Part shown: positions 45,120 through 56,724 of the stretch, piece by piece
Layout: each line of letters starts with the position of its first letter
Numbering within the stretch: position 1 is the first letter of the stretch
Assembly (NCBI GenBank): GCA_047967505.1
Contig: CM106540.1
DNA length: 64,000 bases
Source: Dipteris shenzhenensis
Taxonomy: Eukaryota; Polypodiophyta; Polypodiopsida; Gleicheniales
Strand: one strand, 5' to 3'
Program-made: the position numbers and the translations under genes
Notes under the pieces: model-generated
What the model saw: the letters and a program-made list of their open reading frames with translations, nothing else
Told to the model about the DNA's origin: nothing
Databases searched by the model: none

Positions 45120-46701
45120 ACACGATAGACACTCTAAGTTGGATGGGGGGAAGGTAGCAACCCTCGATTAGGGAGTTCAAGTGTATGGGACAAAATAATA
45201 TATTCCTTGTACCAATATTTGTGGAGCAGGAAGAGGTATTAGTGGCCCATCTAAAAAAGAAATGGCATAGGAGGGGACCCACTAGAGTTTGGAGGGCTAT
45301 ATTTGATAAAATATTTACAAAGTCCATCCCTGAGATACACTCTTGCCTCTTTTGGTTGATTATACATAAAGCGGTATGGACAACTAGCAAGGCTAGGAAC
45401 ATCAGGCCAAGAAAATATGCACTAGAGCTCAGGAAGTTCTCCCACATGTCTTTATGAATTGCCAACTTTCCTTGCACCTTTGGGACAAAGTCAAGACTCG
45501 TGTTTCCTCTTTCCCTTTTAGTTATTCCTACATTCTTTTGGGGACAATCCTAACATCTTTTGAGGGGCAACCTCTTAATACTGCATGAGTGAGAATAGTC
45601 CATATCATACCATTCCTTCTGAAAAAGTATCAAAGTGGGAGTCAATTTTTCTACTCACATTCATGTCAGTACATTGCAAAAAGTACAACAATACTGATGG
45701 CTAGTCTCCCATAGAATGTCGAATTGTAATTATCAGTACTTGGAGATTATCCACTGTAGAGTTTGTCTCAAAGTTGCTAACACCGTATCTTCATGCCTTA
45801 GATTTTACAATGTAAATCTAAGGGAGAGGTATGACGACTCACCTGGCACCATCACAACAAAAATGAAGGTTAGAACAATACATTTTTGTTGTGGAAGCCA
45901 GGCTTCAATGCTGGCACACAGTTGTTATCAATGTCACTCTATCTAGATTAGCATCAAATCTTGGCATTCTTATAAAACACATGTCGGCAAAAAATGTCAG
46001 AATTCTAGTAAGTTGTGGTAAACAGAAAGGCCGAATATAACAAGTGAAGTATTCTAAAAAAGTGACAGTTAAAGACATTAATCATGAAATGGAACTCTCC
46101 AGTTTCCATTTCACAATAATCCATGCTCATAAACCTGCAAGATAAAATCTTAACAGGGTCTCCAATTCTTGCATTGCCAGGGTCATTCCATTCATGAGTA
46201 GAAAGGATTATCCCACTAAGGGGTGTTATAATGAATTCAAAACCAATAGAAATATGTCTTGACTAACCCCTGTATGATAAATATCACACTTTAGGCTTAA
46301 CACCTCCTTGACTTTGGGACTTGCCCCAAAAAACTTCATATAATGAGCCCATCAGGTTAGTTAACAGTAATTGAATGTAAGTAATGCCAATGGTCCTCCT
46401 CTTATCCCAATGAAAGTAATGTATAATGAAGCTATGTGTATTTCCACATTTATGGGAGCTCTTTGGTTAAAATATAAATAAACATTATGCCAAGGCTAAC
46501 GAGATATACATATATTTACACACATATAAATGCCAAGATTAGAGACAAATATATATATACCTGTATAATGCCAAGGCATTTTTGTATATATATGTCACGG
46601 CTAATGAGAACTCATATAATTAGTAGTTTCTAGCAAAGAAACTCATGTTAATATGAAATGAAGAATCAATAAAGAGACTCAAAAATGCCTAAGTCTTCAT
46701 C
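45120..46701. repeat. Repeat X, copy D (fullest left part)
   Basis: Matches copy E from 45220 and copies B and C further right, ending at 46701 where LINE sequence starts. The X minus-strand frame is open at about 46000-46263. A plus-strand 90-codon frame (45185-45457) is specific to the left part of X and unidentified. Confidence 0.75.
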
Positions 46702-49000
46702 TTGACGAGTCCATTTGAAGCCTCCTCCCAATCCAAGTGGTGTAGGAAAAGAAGGGGACCTCATCCACCGGCTCAGCTAGATTGCCCTTGGAGGGCCAGA
46801 ACCACTCTCCCAGATCCCACTGGACCTCCCTCAGGGGTCTACCCTCCCATAGCTAAAGGCACCATCTAGAGGTGTCCTACTTTGAGATACTAGGAGGGTC
46901 AATGTGCCACTCCTTCCCCAAATGTCCTACCATTCTGATCATCTGCCAGTGTATCTCATCGAGACTCCCATACATCTCAAGGTCCCTCTCAGTGAGTGGT
47001 TGAAGTAGGCCTCCAGGTCCTACAGGGTAGAAGTCGGGGTGCGTGCTGCCATGCTGCATCAACATCCTCAAGGAAACACCAGTACAGGAAAACTGCCCCA
47101 ACCATCTGTTGTGTCTCCAAACGTGAAGTCCTTCCCACCAGAACTCAGGAATGGCTAAGTCAATCTTGCCCATCCGCTACCTTGCCACTCGCGGATGCGC
47201 TAGGGCATCAAGCCTCACCTCTATCTCCATAGGTAGTCTGCTCCAATGACCAAAGGACCCTACTCGACCACTGTCCCATTATGCCCAACCAATGTGAATC
47301 CGTTGTCCGAGCATATGTCCCTCCTGATCTCTGGTCTAGTGCTGAAACTCCTCTGACCCATCTGTTTGAGAAACCGAATCTCCTTATAGTGCCCTCCAAG
47401 AAAGACCACTCCACCCTGTCGTAGGCCTTCTCAAAGTCTAAGAGAAGGATGGCAAGACTCCTCCCTAGACCCAATCCACTGCCTCCTAGAATGTGAAGAT
47501 GTTGTTCAGGATGCTGCGCTCCTAGACAAACCTAGCCTGTGTGTCATGGATGATGTTGGTAAGCTAGGGCCATAACCGTAAACTCAAGACCTTGGCGAGG
47601 ATCTTGTTTGCAGTATCAACTAGAGTGATCGGCCTCCACTGTCGAATGTCTGACCTATCTCCCCCTTTCGGGATCAAACAAATCCACCCCCTACTCAAGG
47701 ACTGAGGAAGAAGGCCTGTCTCAAAAATCTCCTAGCAAGTTAGATGGAAGGGGTGGATATAATCTCCTAGAATTTCTGGAAGAAGAACGGAGTCAAGCGA
47801 TCCTCACCCAGGCACTTCTAGGTTGGGAGAGCCTTGAGGGCTTCCCAGAGCTCCTCATCTATGAAAGGCTCCTCAAGTCTGTTGCATAAGTCCTGCGAGA
47901 CTAATGTCGAACGTGATCCCAAACTAGCTCTCAGGCTAGAAGACTAGCTGGGGTCATCCTCTCTGTCTGAAAGAGCTGGCTGTGAAAATCGATGGTCATG
48001 TCTAGAATCTATTGCTGGTTAGTGTGCAAGATGCCCTACGAGTCCAAGAGACGATGTAACTGTGTGCTTGATCGGGGCCCAGTGGTATGAAAGAACTACC
48101 CTATCCCCCTATTACACCCATTGGGCCCAAGAGGAGTGATAGAACTCAGCCCGCCGCAACTCCATGTCCTAAAGCTCAAGATGAGCGCTCTCAAATCTAT
48201 CACGAAGCCACTGAGAAATTGGGTCCTGCTCCCTGAGCCTCTTGATGGAGGCTAGGTCTCTCCTCAAAGACCCACGCAGCCTAGCCCACAGTGTCATCTC
48301 TGACTACTCCCAAATCCTACTGAATCTCCTCATCCTACAGGAGGTCCTCTAGAATACGGACCCCCTTCTAGGGGAGACCTCGGTGGGGCTGATCCAAGTG
48401 AAGTACCACTGGAGAGTGGTCTGACATCATGGTACCTACCAAAATCCCGATAGATTTGCCTCTGTGTAGTGCCCAGTGCCCAACATAGAAACGGTCTAAT
48501 CTCTCTAGCAATCCATCATGTCTCCTCTGTACAAAGGAGAAGAGAGGGCTGGCAGGTGTCACTGATCATGAAAATGAATTGCTCCCAGGTGCTACGCTAT
48601 GATGTTGGCATCTCAGAGAATGAGGCTCCGCCCTGCTTGTCTTCCCCAAACTCTAGGTTGTTGAAGTCATGTCCACCAATAATCCAGGAGTCTACATCCA
48701 GAAGACACCTCTGGAGCCAAGTCTGTGAGATTGAGATGCATACCCCTTTGCTCTATCCTACCGTGGGGGACCACTCCCCCTAGACCTCTCCTTGGGAGAA
48801 GGTGATGGTGTCATCTTATGTCTGTGGCTGAAAACATGTGCTCATGAATCATAAGGATGTCCGATACCCACCCTACCACTGCCCTCTACAACTCCTATCA
48901 GAGTATCAGGTACAATGGTAGAGGATATGAGTCCGGAATCTCCAGATAATTCCAAGGTCCTAACCTCTAGAAGTCCTGCGGTAAGGGATGCCCAAGCTGA
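46702..49000 (-). pseudogene. LINE with endonuclease and reverse transcriptase, degraded
   Basis: Minus-strand pieces in order: endonuclease (GGHDFNNLEFG near 48660; ERLDRFYVG and SDHSPVVLHLDQ at 48368-48562), the LINE linker and RT start (EEPFIDEELWEALKALP near 47860), RT palm (LLDFEKAYDRVEWSFLEGT at 47400-47470) and a C-terminal part (DLAIPEFWWEGLHVWRHNRW at 46877-47173). The stretch between palm and C-terminal part, including the second RT Asp motif, is deleted near 47190. Many stops. Copied its own RNA at nicked DNA when alive. No poly(A) tail is visible at 46702. Confidence 0.85.
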
Positions 49001-49189
49001 AGGTTGGGAACTGTTGACTAGGAAGACGAGCCTCATCCCTCAGGATCCCTCCCTACACAAACCTGTTGCTACGATGAGGAAGCATAAGGGGGCATCATCG
49101 TTCCCTTGCCAACTAGTAGGGGTGTCAAAGTGGAAGAACTTGTTGCTAAAGTGGAGAGAGGGGCAACAGGAGAGGGGAATTTAGGGAGA

Positions 49190-49375
49190 TGGGGGATAGA
49201 GGGAGGGGGGCGAGTGGTGAGAGTGACCATAGAAAGGAGGGCTAAGGGGGGGGGAGGGGGCGAGGGGAACCCTAGATGAGAGGGGGAAGTGAAGAGGAAG
49301 AGGGGGAAGGGTCTAGGGGGGGAAGGGGGAGGGGGAGGAGGAGGGATAAGGATGACCTCAGGCCCCCCTACTGAT
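49190..49375. repeat. G-rich low-complexity tract
   Basis: Plus-strand runs of G (up to nine) separated by A, as in AAGGGGGGGGGAGGGGGCGA near 49228. Several runs are close enough for G-quadruplex folding. Lies upstream of the LINE and beside the start of a gypsy integrase fragment. Confidence 0.85.
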
Positions 49376-49463
49376 CAGGCTCATTGGGGCCTTGGATGAG
49401 CTCCTCTACAGCCCCCGTCGGGCTAGCATCTGCAACTTCTACCATCGTCACATCTAAAGCTCC

Positions 49464-50178
49464 TTGGGCTCGCTGTTGCTGCAAGGCTGGATACGGAGGC
49501 AGGGCAAGCATTATTTATTGGTGGCCACAAATTATGCGACTCGGTGGGCGGAGGCCAAGGCCACAGTGAATAGTAAGGCAATCACAGTTGCAAAATTTCT
49601 CTTTGATCAAATTTGTTCACGCTTTGGTTGTCCTTTGGAAATTCTCACTTATGGAGGAACCTCTTTTAGAAATGAACTAATTGAAGATCTGGTACATAAG
49701 CTAAAGATAAATCATAGCATGTCCATGCCATACTATCCCCAATGTAATGGCTTGGCTGAGAAAACAAATGTATTGTTGTGCAGTTCAATGGGAAAGCTTG
49801 TAGACACCAAGAAAAGGCATTGGGATAAGCAGTTGGTAGAAGTTTTATGGGCTTACATAGCTATTGGGTTTACACCATTCCAACTAGTATATGGGATAGA
49901 AGGCATTTTGCCCATTGAATTGGAGATAAGGATATTGCAGAAGGAGATATGGTCATGAGATTTGATAGTAGTATGGACAAGCGGCTAGACAAAAAGTTTA
50001 TCGATCGATGGGAGGGACCCTATCAAGTCAAGAAGAAGTTCACCAATGGAACCTATCAGCTTGAGAATGTTGATGGCATGGTGATACCCAAATGAACCAA
50101 TGAGTATCGCCTTAAATTCTTCTATGCTCATCCACCTTGAGGGCCAATAGTCCCTCTTTGTTACTAGAGAGGATCCGC
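49464..50178 (+). pseudogene. gypsy integrase, C-terminal two thirds
   Basis: A 164-codon open frame covers the catalytic core: YLLVATNYATRWAEA, ILTYGGTSFRNE and QCNGLAEKTN. The two Asp residues of the DDE triad are Asn and Tyr here; Glu is kept. After 49958 the tail continues in other frames (KKFTNGTYQLENVDGM, EYRLKFFYAHPP). The zinc finger and start of the core are missing. It shares its LTR family and tail with gypsy-2. Confidence 0.85.
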
Positions 50179-50179
50179 T

Positions 50180-50192
50180 GGGGGTGGAAAGA
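50180..50192 (+). promoter_or_regulatory. Polypurine tract of plus-strand gypsy fragment
   Basis: GGGGGTGGAAAGA directly before the LTR start TGTGACACC. Confidence 0.75.
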
Positions 50193-50668
50193 TGTGACAC
50201 CAAAAATTGACATGTCTTATTGGGAATTGGTATTGCTTTTCTCTATGTTTGATAAGAGTGCAAGCATCAAGTGGTAGCCTAGTGGCTCTCACTTAGTTCT
50301 ACTTTCTAAGATATTGTATGGGATTGAGAGGATGAGTGGAATGGATCATTGTAAATACCATGTGTATGAATGATAAATGCCTTGGTATGGGGTGAGAGTT
50401 ATTTATGTATGGGATATTATGGGGTTTTTAGAAAATAGGATGAGTGAGTCATATAAAGAGGTGGGTCTCATGTCCATGTGTTCCAATAATATAAGAGAAA
50501 TCACATGCCAAGCGTGTGGAAGGCATGTGGAGGAGTGTGGAGTCGAGAGGAATCCTTCTAGAATTTCTATGCGGAATAAGGAGGATGTGCACATATGGAA
50601 AAGAGAGGGCTCCTATGGGCTCCATGTGGGGAGACTCTTGACTTTCTCAATATTTTAAGAGTCTTGTG
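50193..50668 (+). repeat. LTR (gypsy-2 family), truncated
   Basis: TGTGACACCAAAAATTG and downstream bases match, in reverse, 55738 back to about 55262. The match ends near TTTTAAGAGTCTTG, so about 475 bases of a longer LTR remain. Confidence 0.85.
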
Positions 50669-51338
50669 CATCTTTTGATAGGACTATGATATTGATGAAG
50701 AGAAGGAAAACAAACACTTACCCCTCCTACATGACCCTTCTCTTCCTCATGACCATGGAAACCATTACTAAGGAAAGTATCATTTTCACCATACCATAAG
50801 GGCATAGGCTTTTGTCAAGTTACAAGCCTTATGCTCATTAAGGGGAAGCCCTTACTCTCATCAAGCCACAATCCCTCCTTCTTAATACACCTTCATAGCT
50901 CTTATTGTGGAGGTTCTCTCTTTTTTGTCTTGAGACAAAAAGCTCAAGAATCTATTTTTAAGAGACAAATTTCCTCTCTTGAATGATTATGTGATTTAAA
51001 AGCTTCATTGTTGTGAGTTTTCTAGGATTTTGAGGGACTTTAGCACTTCTTTAAGGTCTATGTTCACAAGAGGGAATCTTTTTTTTAAAAGTTGTGTGTG
51101 TGTGTGTGTCTTTCGATTAAAAAGTCCCATCAATAATTGAGCCATACAATTAATTCCATCAATTGGATAAAAAGAAAAAAAAGAAAAACATATAAGGAAA
51201 AAATGTTTGAAATTGAAAAATGCAACAACTACAGTTTGCAAAAATTTCAATCAAATTTAAGAATTTTTATTAATATTGAGTTTGATAAACATCATATTGA
51301 AAAAAGATGTCAAATCCTAATGCAGTCCAAGTTCCAAG
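50669..51338. other. Unassigned AT-rich stretch
   Basis: Holds a (GT)9 run near 51092-51110 and A/T-rich DNA. No coding signal. Confidence 0.4.
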
Positions 51339-51691
51339 TGTTACATTTCCTCAAACATAGAGGCCCTTTTCTCTACTAATCCTCCTAGCCACATATTTTG
51401 CTCCAGAGCTCCTCGTGAGTCGTGAGATTCTCTACCCAAAATCTCCTTTTCTTTTAGCTACCTCTAGAATCCTCCCTCCTAGCCCACTACATGCCATGTG
51501 GACTTCTAGATGCCAAGTGTCCTTCAAGGGTACCTTAGTCTTTACCTCTTCTTGGAATCCCTCTCTAATTCTAGGCCCCACTTATGCCTAGCCACACTTA
51601 ATTACATTCATCGTTGCAGCATCAAGCCCTCTTGGTTTCCCGCTTCACCATAATCGTGCCACATGGCTCCAAGATTATGGTTGATATAACA
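51339..51691 (-). repeat. 3' LTR of chromovirus
   Basis: 353 bp, TGTTAT...TAACA ends with inverted terminal bases. Shared with 25942-26147 and 26927-27028. A purine tract follows at its start. Confidence 0.88.
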
Positions 51692-51706
51692 TTCCCTTCC
51701 CCTTGA
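51692..51706 (-). promoter_or_regulatory. Polypurine tract of chromovirus
   Basis: Minus-strand AAGGGGAAGGGAA next to the TGTTAT LTR start. Confidence 0.8.
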
Positions 51707-52850
51707 GAATGGTTTACGTCCTTAAAAATAAAATTGGGAAACCTCCTCTGGAGATTGCTTACCCTTTCCCATGTTGAACTCTCTTCATATCTATCTTTCC
51801 ACTTAACCATACATTCTTGCCATATCGTGTGTCACGTTCTTTTTTCTTGTCTATCTAAAATTCTTTCTGGTTCATGTGGTATAGATGCAGGTTCAATGAG
51901 TTCAACTAGGACTTCATTTCCAATGAGATTATAAAATCTCCTAACTTTCTTTTTAGCCTACTAACATGAAAATTTGGATGTACTCTACATCCCTCAGGTA
52001 AGGCTGATTCGTAAGCAAGTTCTCCAATCCTCTTAATATTGTGAATGGTCCACAATACCTAGGAGACAACTTCAGACATTTACGGATCTTTAGAGATTCT
52101 GAAGATTTAGGTACCTTAACGTACTGGGGGTTTGCATAACTTCATGTTGTATCCTGAGCTCTACTTATGCTATCTTTAGCTAGCTTAAGTGTTTGATTCA
52201 TATCCTCAAGAAAGTCTTTACCACTTGAATCTTCTCTTTTTTGAGTCCCACTGTCATTGGGGCTCTTTGTTGAAATCCATACATTATCATGAATGGACTA
52301 AAACTAGTAGCTGAATGTTTGGCACTGTTATATGCAAATTCTAATATGGGCAAATATTGTTCCCAATTAGTTTTCCGTTTACTTACATATGCTCAAACCA
52401 TATCCTCAATGATCTGATTGACCCTTTTAGTTTGACCATCACTCTATGGATGATTTGCGGTGCTCATATTTAATGAAGTTTCTAATCTCTTAAACACAGC
52501 CCTCCAAAAATGGCTATGAAATTTGCTATCTTGGTCACTAACAATACCGGCTGGTAGCTCATATAATCTATAGATATGTTCCATAAATAGCCTAGCTAAC
52601 TCTGGGGTTTTAACATCTCCATTAACAGGATTAAAAAGAGCCATCTTGGTCAACCAATCCATAATTACCCACACGGAGTTGTGCCCCCTCTGTGTCCTAG
52701 GTAATCCCACAATGAAATCCATGGAGATGCTTTCCCATTTGCCAAATGGAATCTCCAAAGGGTGTAGGAGACCTCCTACCTTAAGGAGTTCATCCTTATT
52801 TACCTTGCATTTTTGGCACTTCAATATATCCTTTAGGACAAGGAATTGGA
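51707..52850 (-). pseudogene. Chromovirus integrase with chromodomain
   Basis: The frame 52444-52824 has the integrase core (ISMDFIVGLPRTQRGH, IMDWLTKMALF, GIVSDQDSKFHSHFW), keeping both Asp residues. Further left come a GPY/F-like region (PEGCRVHPNFHVSRLK) and a chromodomain (MVKWKDRYEESSTWERV) at about 51720-51810. Stops and frame changes lie between them. Chromodomains steer integration to heterochromatin by binding modified histones; this defines chromoviruses. Truncated at 52850 where a plus-strand protease frame begins. Confidence 0.85.
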
Positions 52851-52859
52851 AGCTATGAC

Positions 52860-53480
52860 TTGTTGTCCGACCTTAAAGAAAAGGAAGCTCATATCACCTT
52901 TGGTCAATTACTTGCTTTGTCTCCAAAACTACGAAAGGAATGGGGAAAGCTAGCAAGCACAAGAGTGTCAAAGAAGAAAAAGAAGAAAAGTGCCATTCCT
53001 ATTGTTCAAAAGGTAGATATAGATGTTGGTGATGATGTACCTGTGGTTGATGTGATCATTGATGGTCAAGTGATTTCTAATGTGTACATTGATGGAGGTG
53101 CATCGATTAATGTCATGAGTGAGAAGACCATGATAGATGCTGATTTGAAATACTCTATTACTACCTCTCCTTATCGCATCAAATTGGCTGACAACACTAG
53201 GGTTAAGACCTTGGGAGTTGTGAAGAATCTAGAAGTGGATGTATGTGGAATTTCTATGCCGACTACTTTTCAGGTGATCCCTACCAAGCCAGATGCACGT
53301 GCCTATCCATTGATTTTGGGAAGGCCTTGGCTACGCAAGGTGAAGGCTGTTCAAAAGTGGGATATTGGAGAATTAATTTTGCAGGGAAATGATAAGGAGA
53401 TGCGCTACAACATCAGAAGCTGCAAAAAGGAAGTTGTCAAGGAGGAGTCTTCAACATCAAAGAGTTCAAGCTCTGACTAG
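52860..53480 (+). pseudogene. gypsy protease with Gag tail, open frame
   Basis: A 206-codon frame: ITFGQLLALSPKLRKEWG (Gag tail), a Lys run (KKKKKKSAIP), then retropepsin VVDVIIDGQVISNVYIDGGA with the active-site Asp-Gly-Gly, NLEVDVCGISMPTTFQV and YPLILGRPWLRK, and a Ser-rich end. The protease fold is complete and uninterrupted, unlike the related one in gypsy-1. It matures Gag-Pol in particles. No gag core or RT in the same strand is joined to it, so the element is incomplete. Confidence 0.85.
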
Positions 53481-54099
53481 GGGTTTCCATTTTCGAGCAA
53501 AAACCCCCGAGTGATGAGCAGACAAAAGGTGGGAGGGTTCAAATATATAGGCTCAAGTCATTTTTGGGGAGCAAAAAAATCCAAATTATTTCAAGGAATA
53601 TGTAAGTAAATATGAAATATTGATAATAGATATAGATATGAATATACCTTTATATAATATACATATATAATGTCTAAGTGGTGACTTATTTATGACTTTC
53701 AAAAATCCTTTATTTTCCTTTCACCATTGGTTGGATCATGAAGTTTTGAGCAAATATCCTCTTTATACTTCCTCAAGATGACCTAAGAAAAATATATAAT
53801 ACCTTTTTAATAGACCCTCTAAGTGTATCTTGCCAGAGGAATATGGTTTGAAGAGCTTGCCCCAACCCTATTTCGTCAGCGGAATACCCTTGGAGAGCCT
53901 ATGCAGAAGGGGTCATAACTTTTGCTCCTTAGCTTAGATTGAGGAGCTGTAAAAGGGAAAAATGTTCAAAATCTTATGATATATGTTGAAGGGGCTGATT
54001 GGGTCGGATGGGTAGATTCCGAGGAAACATTGCACCTTCTTCATAGACACCTTTACACTTAGCTCAAAACACTCTACAAACTATCATTAGACACAAAGG
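53481..54099. other. Unassigned stretch after protease
   Basis: Begins near a CGAGCAAAAACC motif (53494) seen at two other places. AT-rich with TATA runs near 53640-53680. No coding signal. Confidence 0.35.
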
Positions 54100-54605
54100 C
54101 CTATGACTTTCAGTAGAGACATGATATTAGAGATTCAACACACCAAGAGATGCGCCTTAAGATGGGCTTCGCAATAATATAAGTTTCGTTGAAAACAGAT
54201 AGACGGTTGAAGAGATATGGATAGTTTACTAGAAGGGAGTAAAAATTATCATGAAAACAGAATATCAGACACAGAGACTCATAACATTTTACAACAATAT
54301 CTGATTCAAGATCTAAGCACATAGAGACATGCATCTAAAGAGAGCTTCGCGTGATATATGTTTCGTAAGAAACAGAGAAGCGGCCAAAAAGTTATGGATA
54401 GTTTACTAGACGGGGGTAAAAACTATCATGACAATAGACTATCAGACACAGAGACTCATAACTTTTTGCAACAGTATCTGATTCAAGATCTAATCACATA
54501 GGAGCATGCCCTTAAAGAGAGCTTTGCGTTGATATATATTTCATTAAAATTGGACTATCGAGCAGAAAGTTATGAGCAAAACACTAACAGGGGGTCAAAC
54601 TACAT
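54100..54605. repeat. 177-bp tandem repeat, three units
   Basis: GACACAGAGACTCATAAC at 54268 and 54445, and GATTCAAGATCTAA with the same offset; a more diverged unit starts at about 54100. It lies next to the R/U5 side of the gypsy-2 LTR and may be part of it or of the leader. Confidence 0.85.
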
Positions 54606-55738
54606 GAAAACTGCCCTCCACCCATGCGAATGTCATTTGAGCAGGATGCTCCCTCAAGACTCCACCTTCATCAATGATCCACCCCTCATAGATTTCAGCT
54701 AGAAGAGGGGAAGAAGTTTGCATGGTGGCTTGGGAAACAGATGGACCATGTGTGCATAGTGAGCGGCCGAATAGAAAGTACTTTTAAGGCTTTGAAAGAA
54801 AGAAAAGAGAAGAGACACTCAAGAGAGAGGAGAACCTGAAGTGACCTTTACCAATAGAGTGATACTCTACTCCAATGCACTCAAAACACTACAAAGACAA
54901 GGGAGAAGAAGAGGTTTCATACATACAAGAGGGAGCGGAAGCTCCAAGACTACTCATAGAGAGAAAATGGACTAGAGAGAGATGGACTCAAGAGTCTACA
55001 TAAGAGAATATCTACAAAAGGGAGAGAAGGCTCATGGAAGAGGCTTGAGGAGACTAGAGCTACAGCAACATGAGGCCTAATGATGGAAGAGATTGATGAA
55101 CAAGGGAGAGGAGGGCTCCTTTTATAGAGATTTTATCACCCTCCTTCACCCATGATTTACAATTGCTCCCTGTAGATTCTTTTCCCCATCAATCACATAA
55201 GCCCGTATGCCACCATCCATGTCCTTTTTGGCTACTCTTGCCATGTGTCCCATCACAAGATGCTCAAGACTCTTAAAATATTGAGAAAGTCAAGAGTCTC
55301 CCCACATGGAGCCCATAGGGACCCTCTCTTTTCCACATGTCCACATCCTCCTTATTCCACATAGGAATTCCAGAAGGATTCCTCTTGACTTCACACTCCT
55401 CCACATGCCTTCCACACGCTTGGCATGTGATTGCTCTTATATTATTGGAACACATGGACATGAGCCCACCTCTTTATATGACTCACTCTTCCTATTTTCT
55501 AAAAAACTCCATAATATCCCATACACAAATAACTCTCACCCCATACCAAGGTATTTATAATTCATAGCTATGGTATTTACAATGAGCCATTCCACTCATC
55601 CTCTCAATCCCATACAATATCATAGAAAATAGAAATACGTGAGAGCCGCTAGGCTATCACTTGATACTCAAACTCTTATCAAACATAGAGAAAAACAATA
55701 CCAATGCCAAATTAAAAATATCAATTTTTGGCATCACA
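54606..55738 (-). repeat. 3' LTR of gypsy-2
   Basis: Starts TGTGATGCCAAAAATTG at 55738 on the minus strand, right after a purine tract, and matches 50193-50668 over its first 475 bases. A TATA box lies about 610 bases in. The 3' end of the LTR cannot be fixed because no second full copy is present. Confidence 0.7.
55120..55127 (-). promoter_or_regulatory. LTR TATA box (gypsy-2)
   Basis: Minus-strand CTATAAAAGGAGCCC, the same form as in the gypsy-1 LTR. Confidence 0.6.
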
Positions 55739-55752
55739 TCTTTCCTCCCCAG
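55739..55752 (-). promoter_or_regulatory. Polypurine tract of gypsy-2
   Basis: Minus-strand GGGGAGGAAAGA directly before the LTR TG. Confidence 0.75.
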
Positions 55753-56560
55753 CAAATCCTCTCTAATGACAAAGAGGGTCTGCTAGAACTCAAGGTGGTC
55801 GAGCATAGAAGAATTTAAGACGATACTCATTGGTGCATTCGGGTGTCACCATGCTGTCAACATCCTCAAACTGATAGGTTCCATTGGTGACATTCATATA
55901 CATCCTTATGAAGGTGTGGCCAAAAGTAACCAATCTCTACTTCTGTTGTGGAATTAACCCTCGAGGAAACATGCATTCTTCCACATATTGCTGAATATCT
56001 TGTAGTTTTGGCCTTATATGAACAAACTTACAGAAATCAAATCGACTACATTGTGCCATAGCCTTTTGATTAAGCTCCTTCAAATGAGGACTTCTTGTCT
56101 TGTAATGCCCTTGCATTTGCTTTATAATAAGCTAAGAATATCTTCTTACTTCCAATTCTTTAACTTGACTTTGAAGACAACCCTCCAAACCAAGAATCAA
56201 AGCATTATACTCAGCTGCATTGTTAGTTGTGATACCTAGAAGCTCTTGTCCTCTTGCCCATACTTCTTGACCTTAGAATTCATCAAGACCATCCCCCCAG
56301 CTCCTTGCTCGCATGGACTAAAAGCCCCATCAAAATACAAAACAAAAGCTGTTGGTGGTATATCTCTTTCATCTTTAATGTTCTCCTTACATTTCTTTTC
56401 TTCTCCTAGATCCTCCTGTCCTGTGAGAAAATCTACCATAGTGGACCTAGTGGTATTTTCAGTGATAAAAGAGAAAGAGAACTCTTGAAGCTCTAACAAC
56501 CATTTTGCAAATCTCCCCCCAGGATTAGGCTTACGAACTAGATATGCTAATACAGACTGA
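55753..56560 (-). pseudogene. gypsy-2 second RNase H and integrase tail
   Basis: From the right: LYFDGAFSPCEQGAGGM (first Asp strand), a frame change near 56265, then TTNNAAEYNALILGLEG and SQLIIKQMQGHYKT, an archaeal-type RNase H as known downstream of RT in the Tat lineage. At about 55905 it jumps to the integrase C-terminal tail (NGTYQFEDVD, EYRLKFFYA), so the integrase zinc finger and core are deleted. Confidence 0.8.
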
Positions 56561-56724
56561 GAGGTAAGGAAGAAAAATGGTCAAGGTAATAAATAGGAGC
56601 GAAACTTTCTGACTGAAAACACCAAAGAGAGAGCTTGCTGCTCCATTTCTTCATACCTTGTTTCCACATCTGTAAGCTATCATTTGGCATAATAGATGGG
56701 TTGCATTCTACCTGCCTCTCCTTT
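56561..56724 (-). other. gypsy-2 RNase H remnant between RT frame and second RNase H
   Basis: Out-of-frame remains of the first RNase H; a stop near 56725 ends the RT frame. Confidence 0.5.

Noticed and set aside
50377-50658. 93-codon frame, with a mirror copy at 55273-55461
   Set aside because: Both are inside LTR copies of one family; similarity reflects the LTR, not a gene.
54100-54605. CRISPR-like array
   Set aside because: Units are contiguous 177-bp repeats without unique spacers, in a plant retroelement context.
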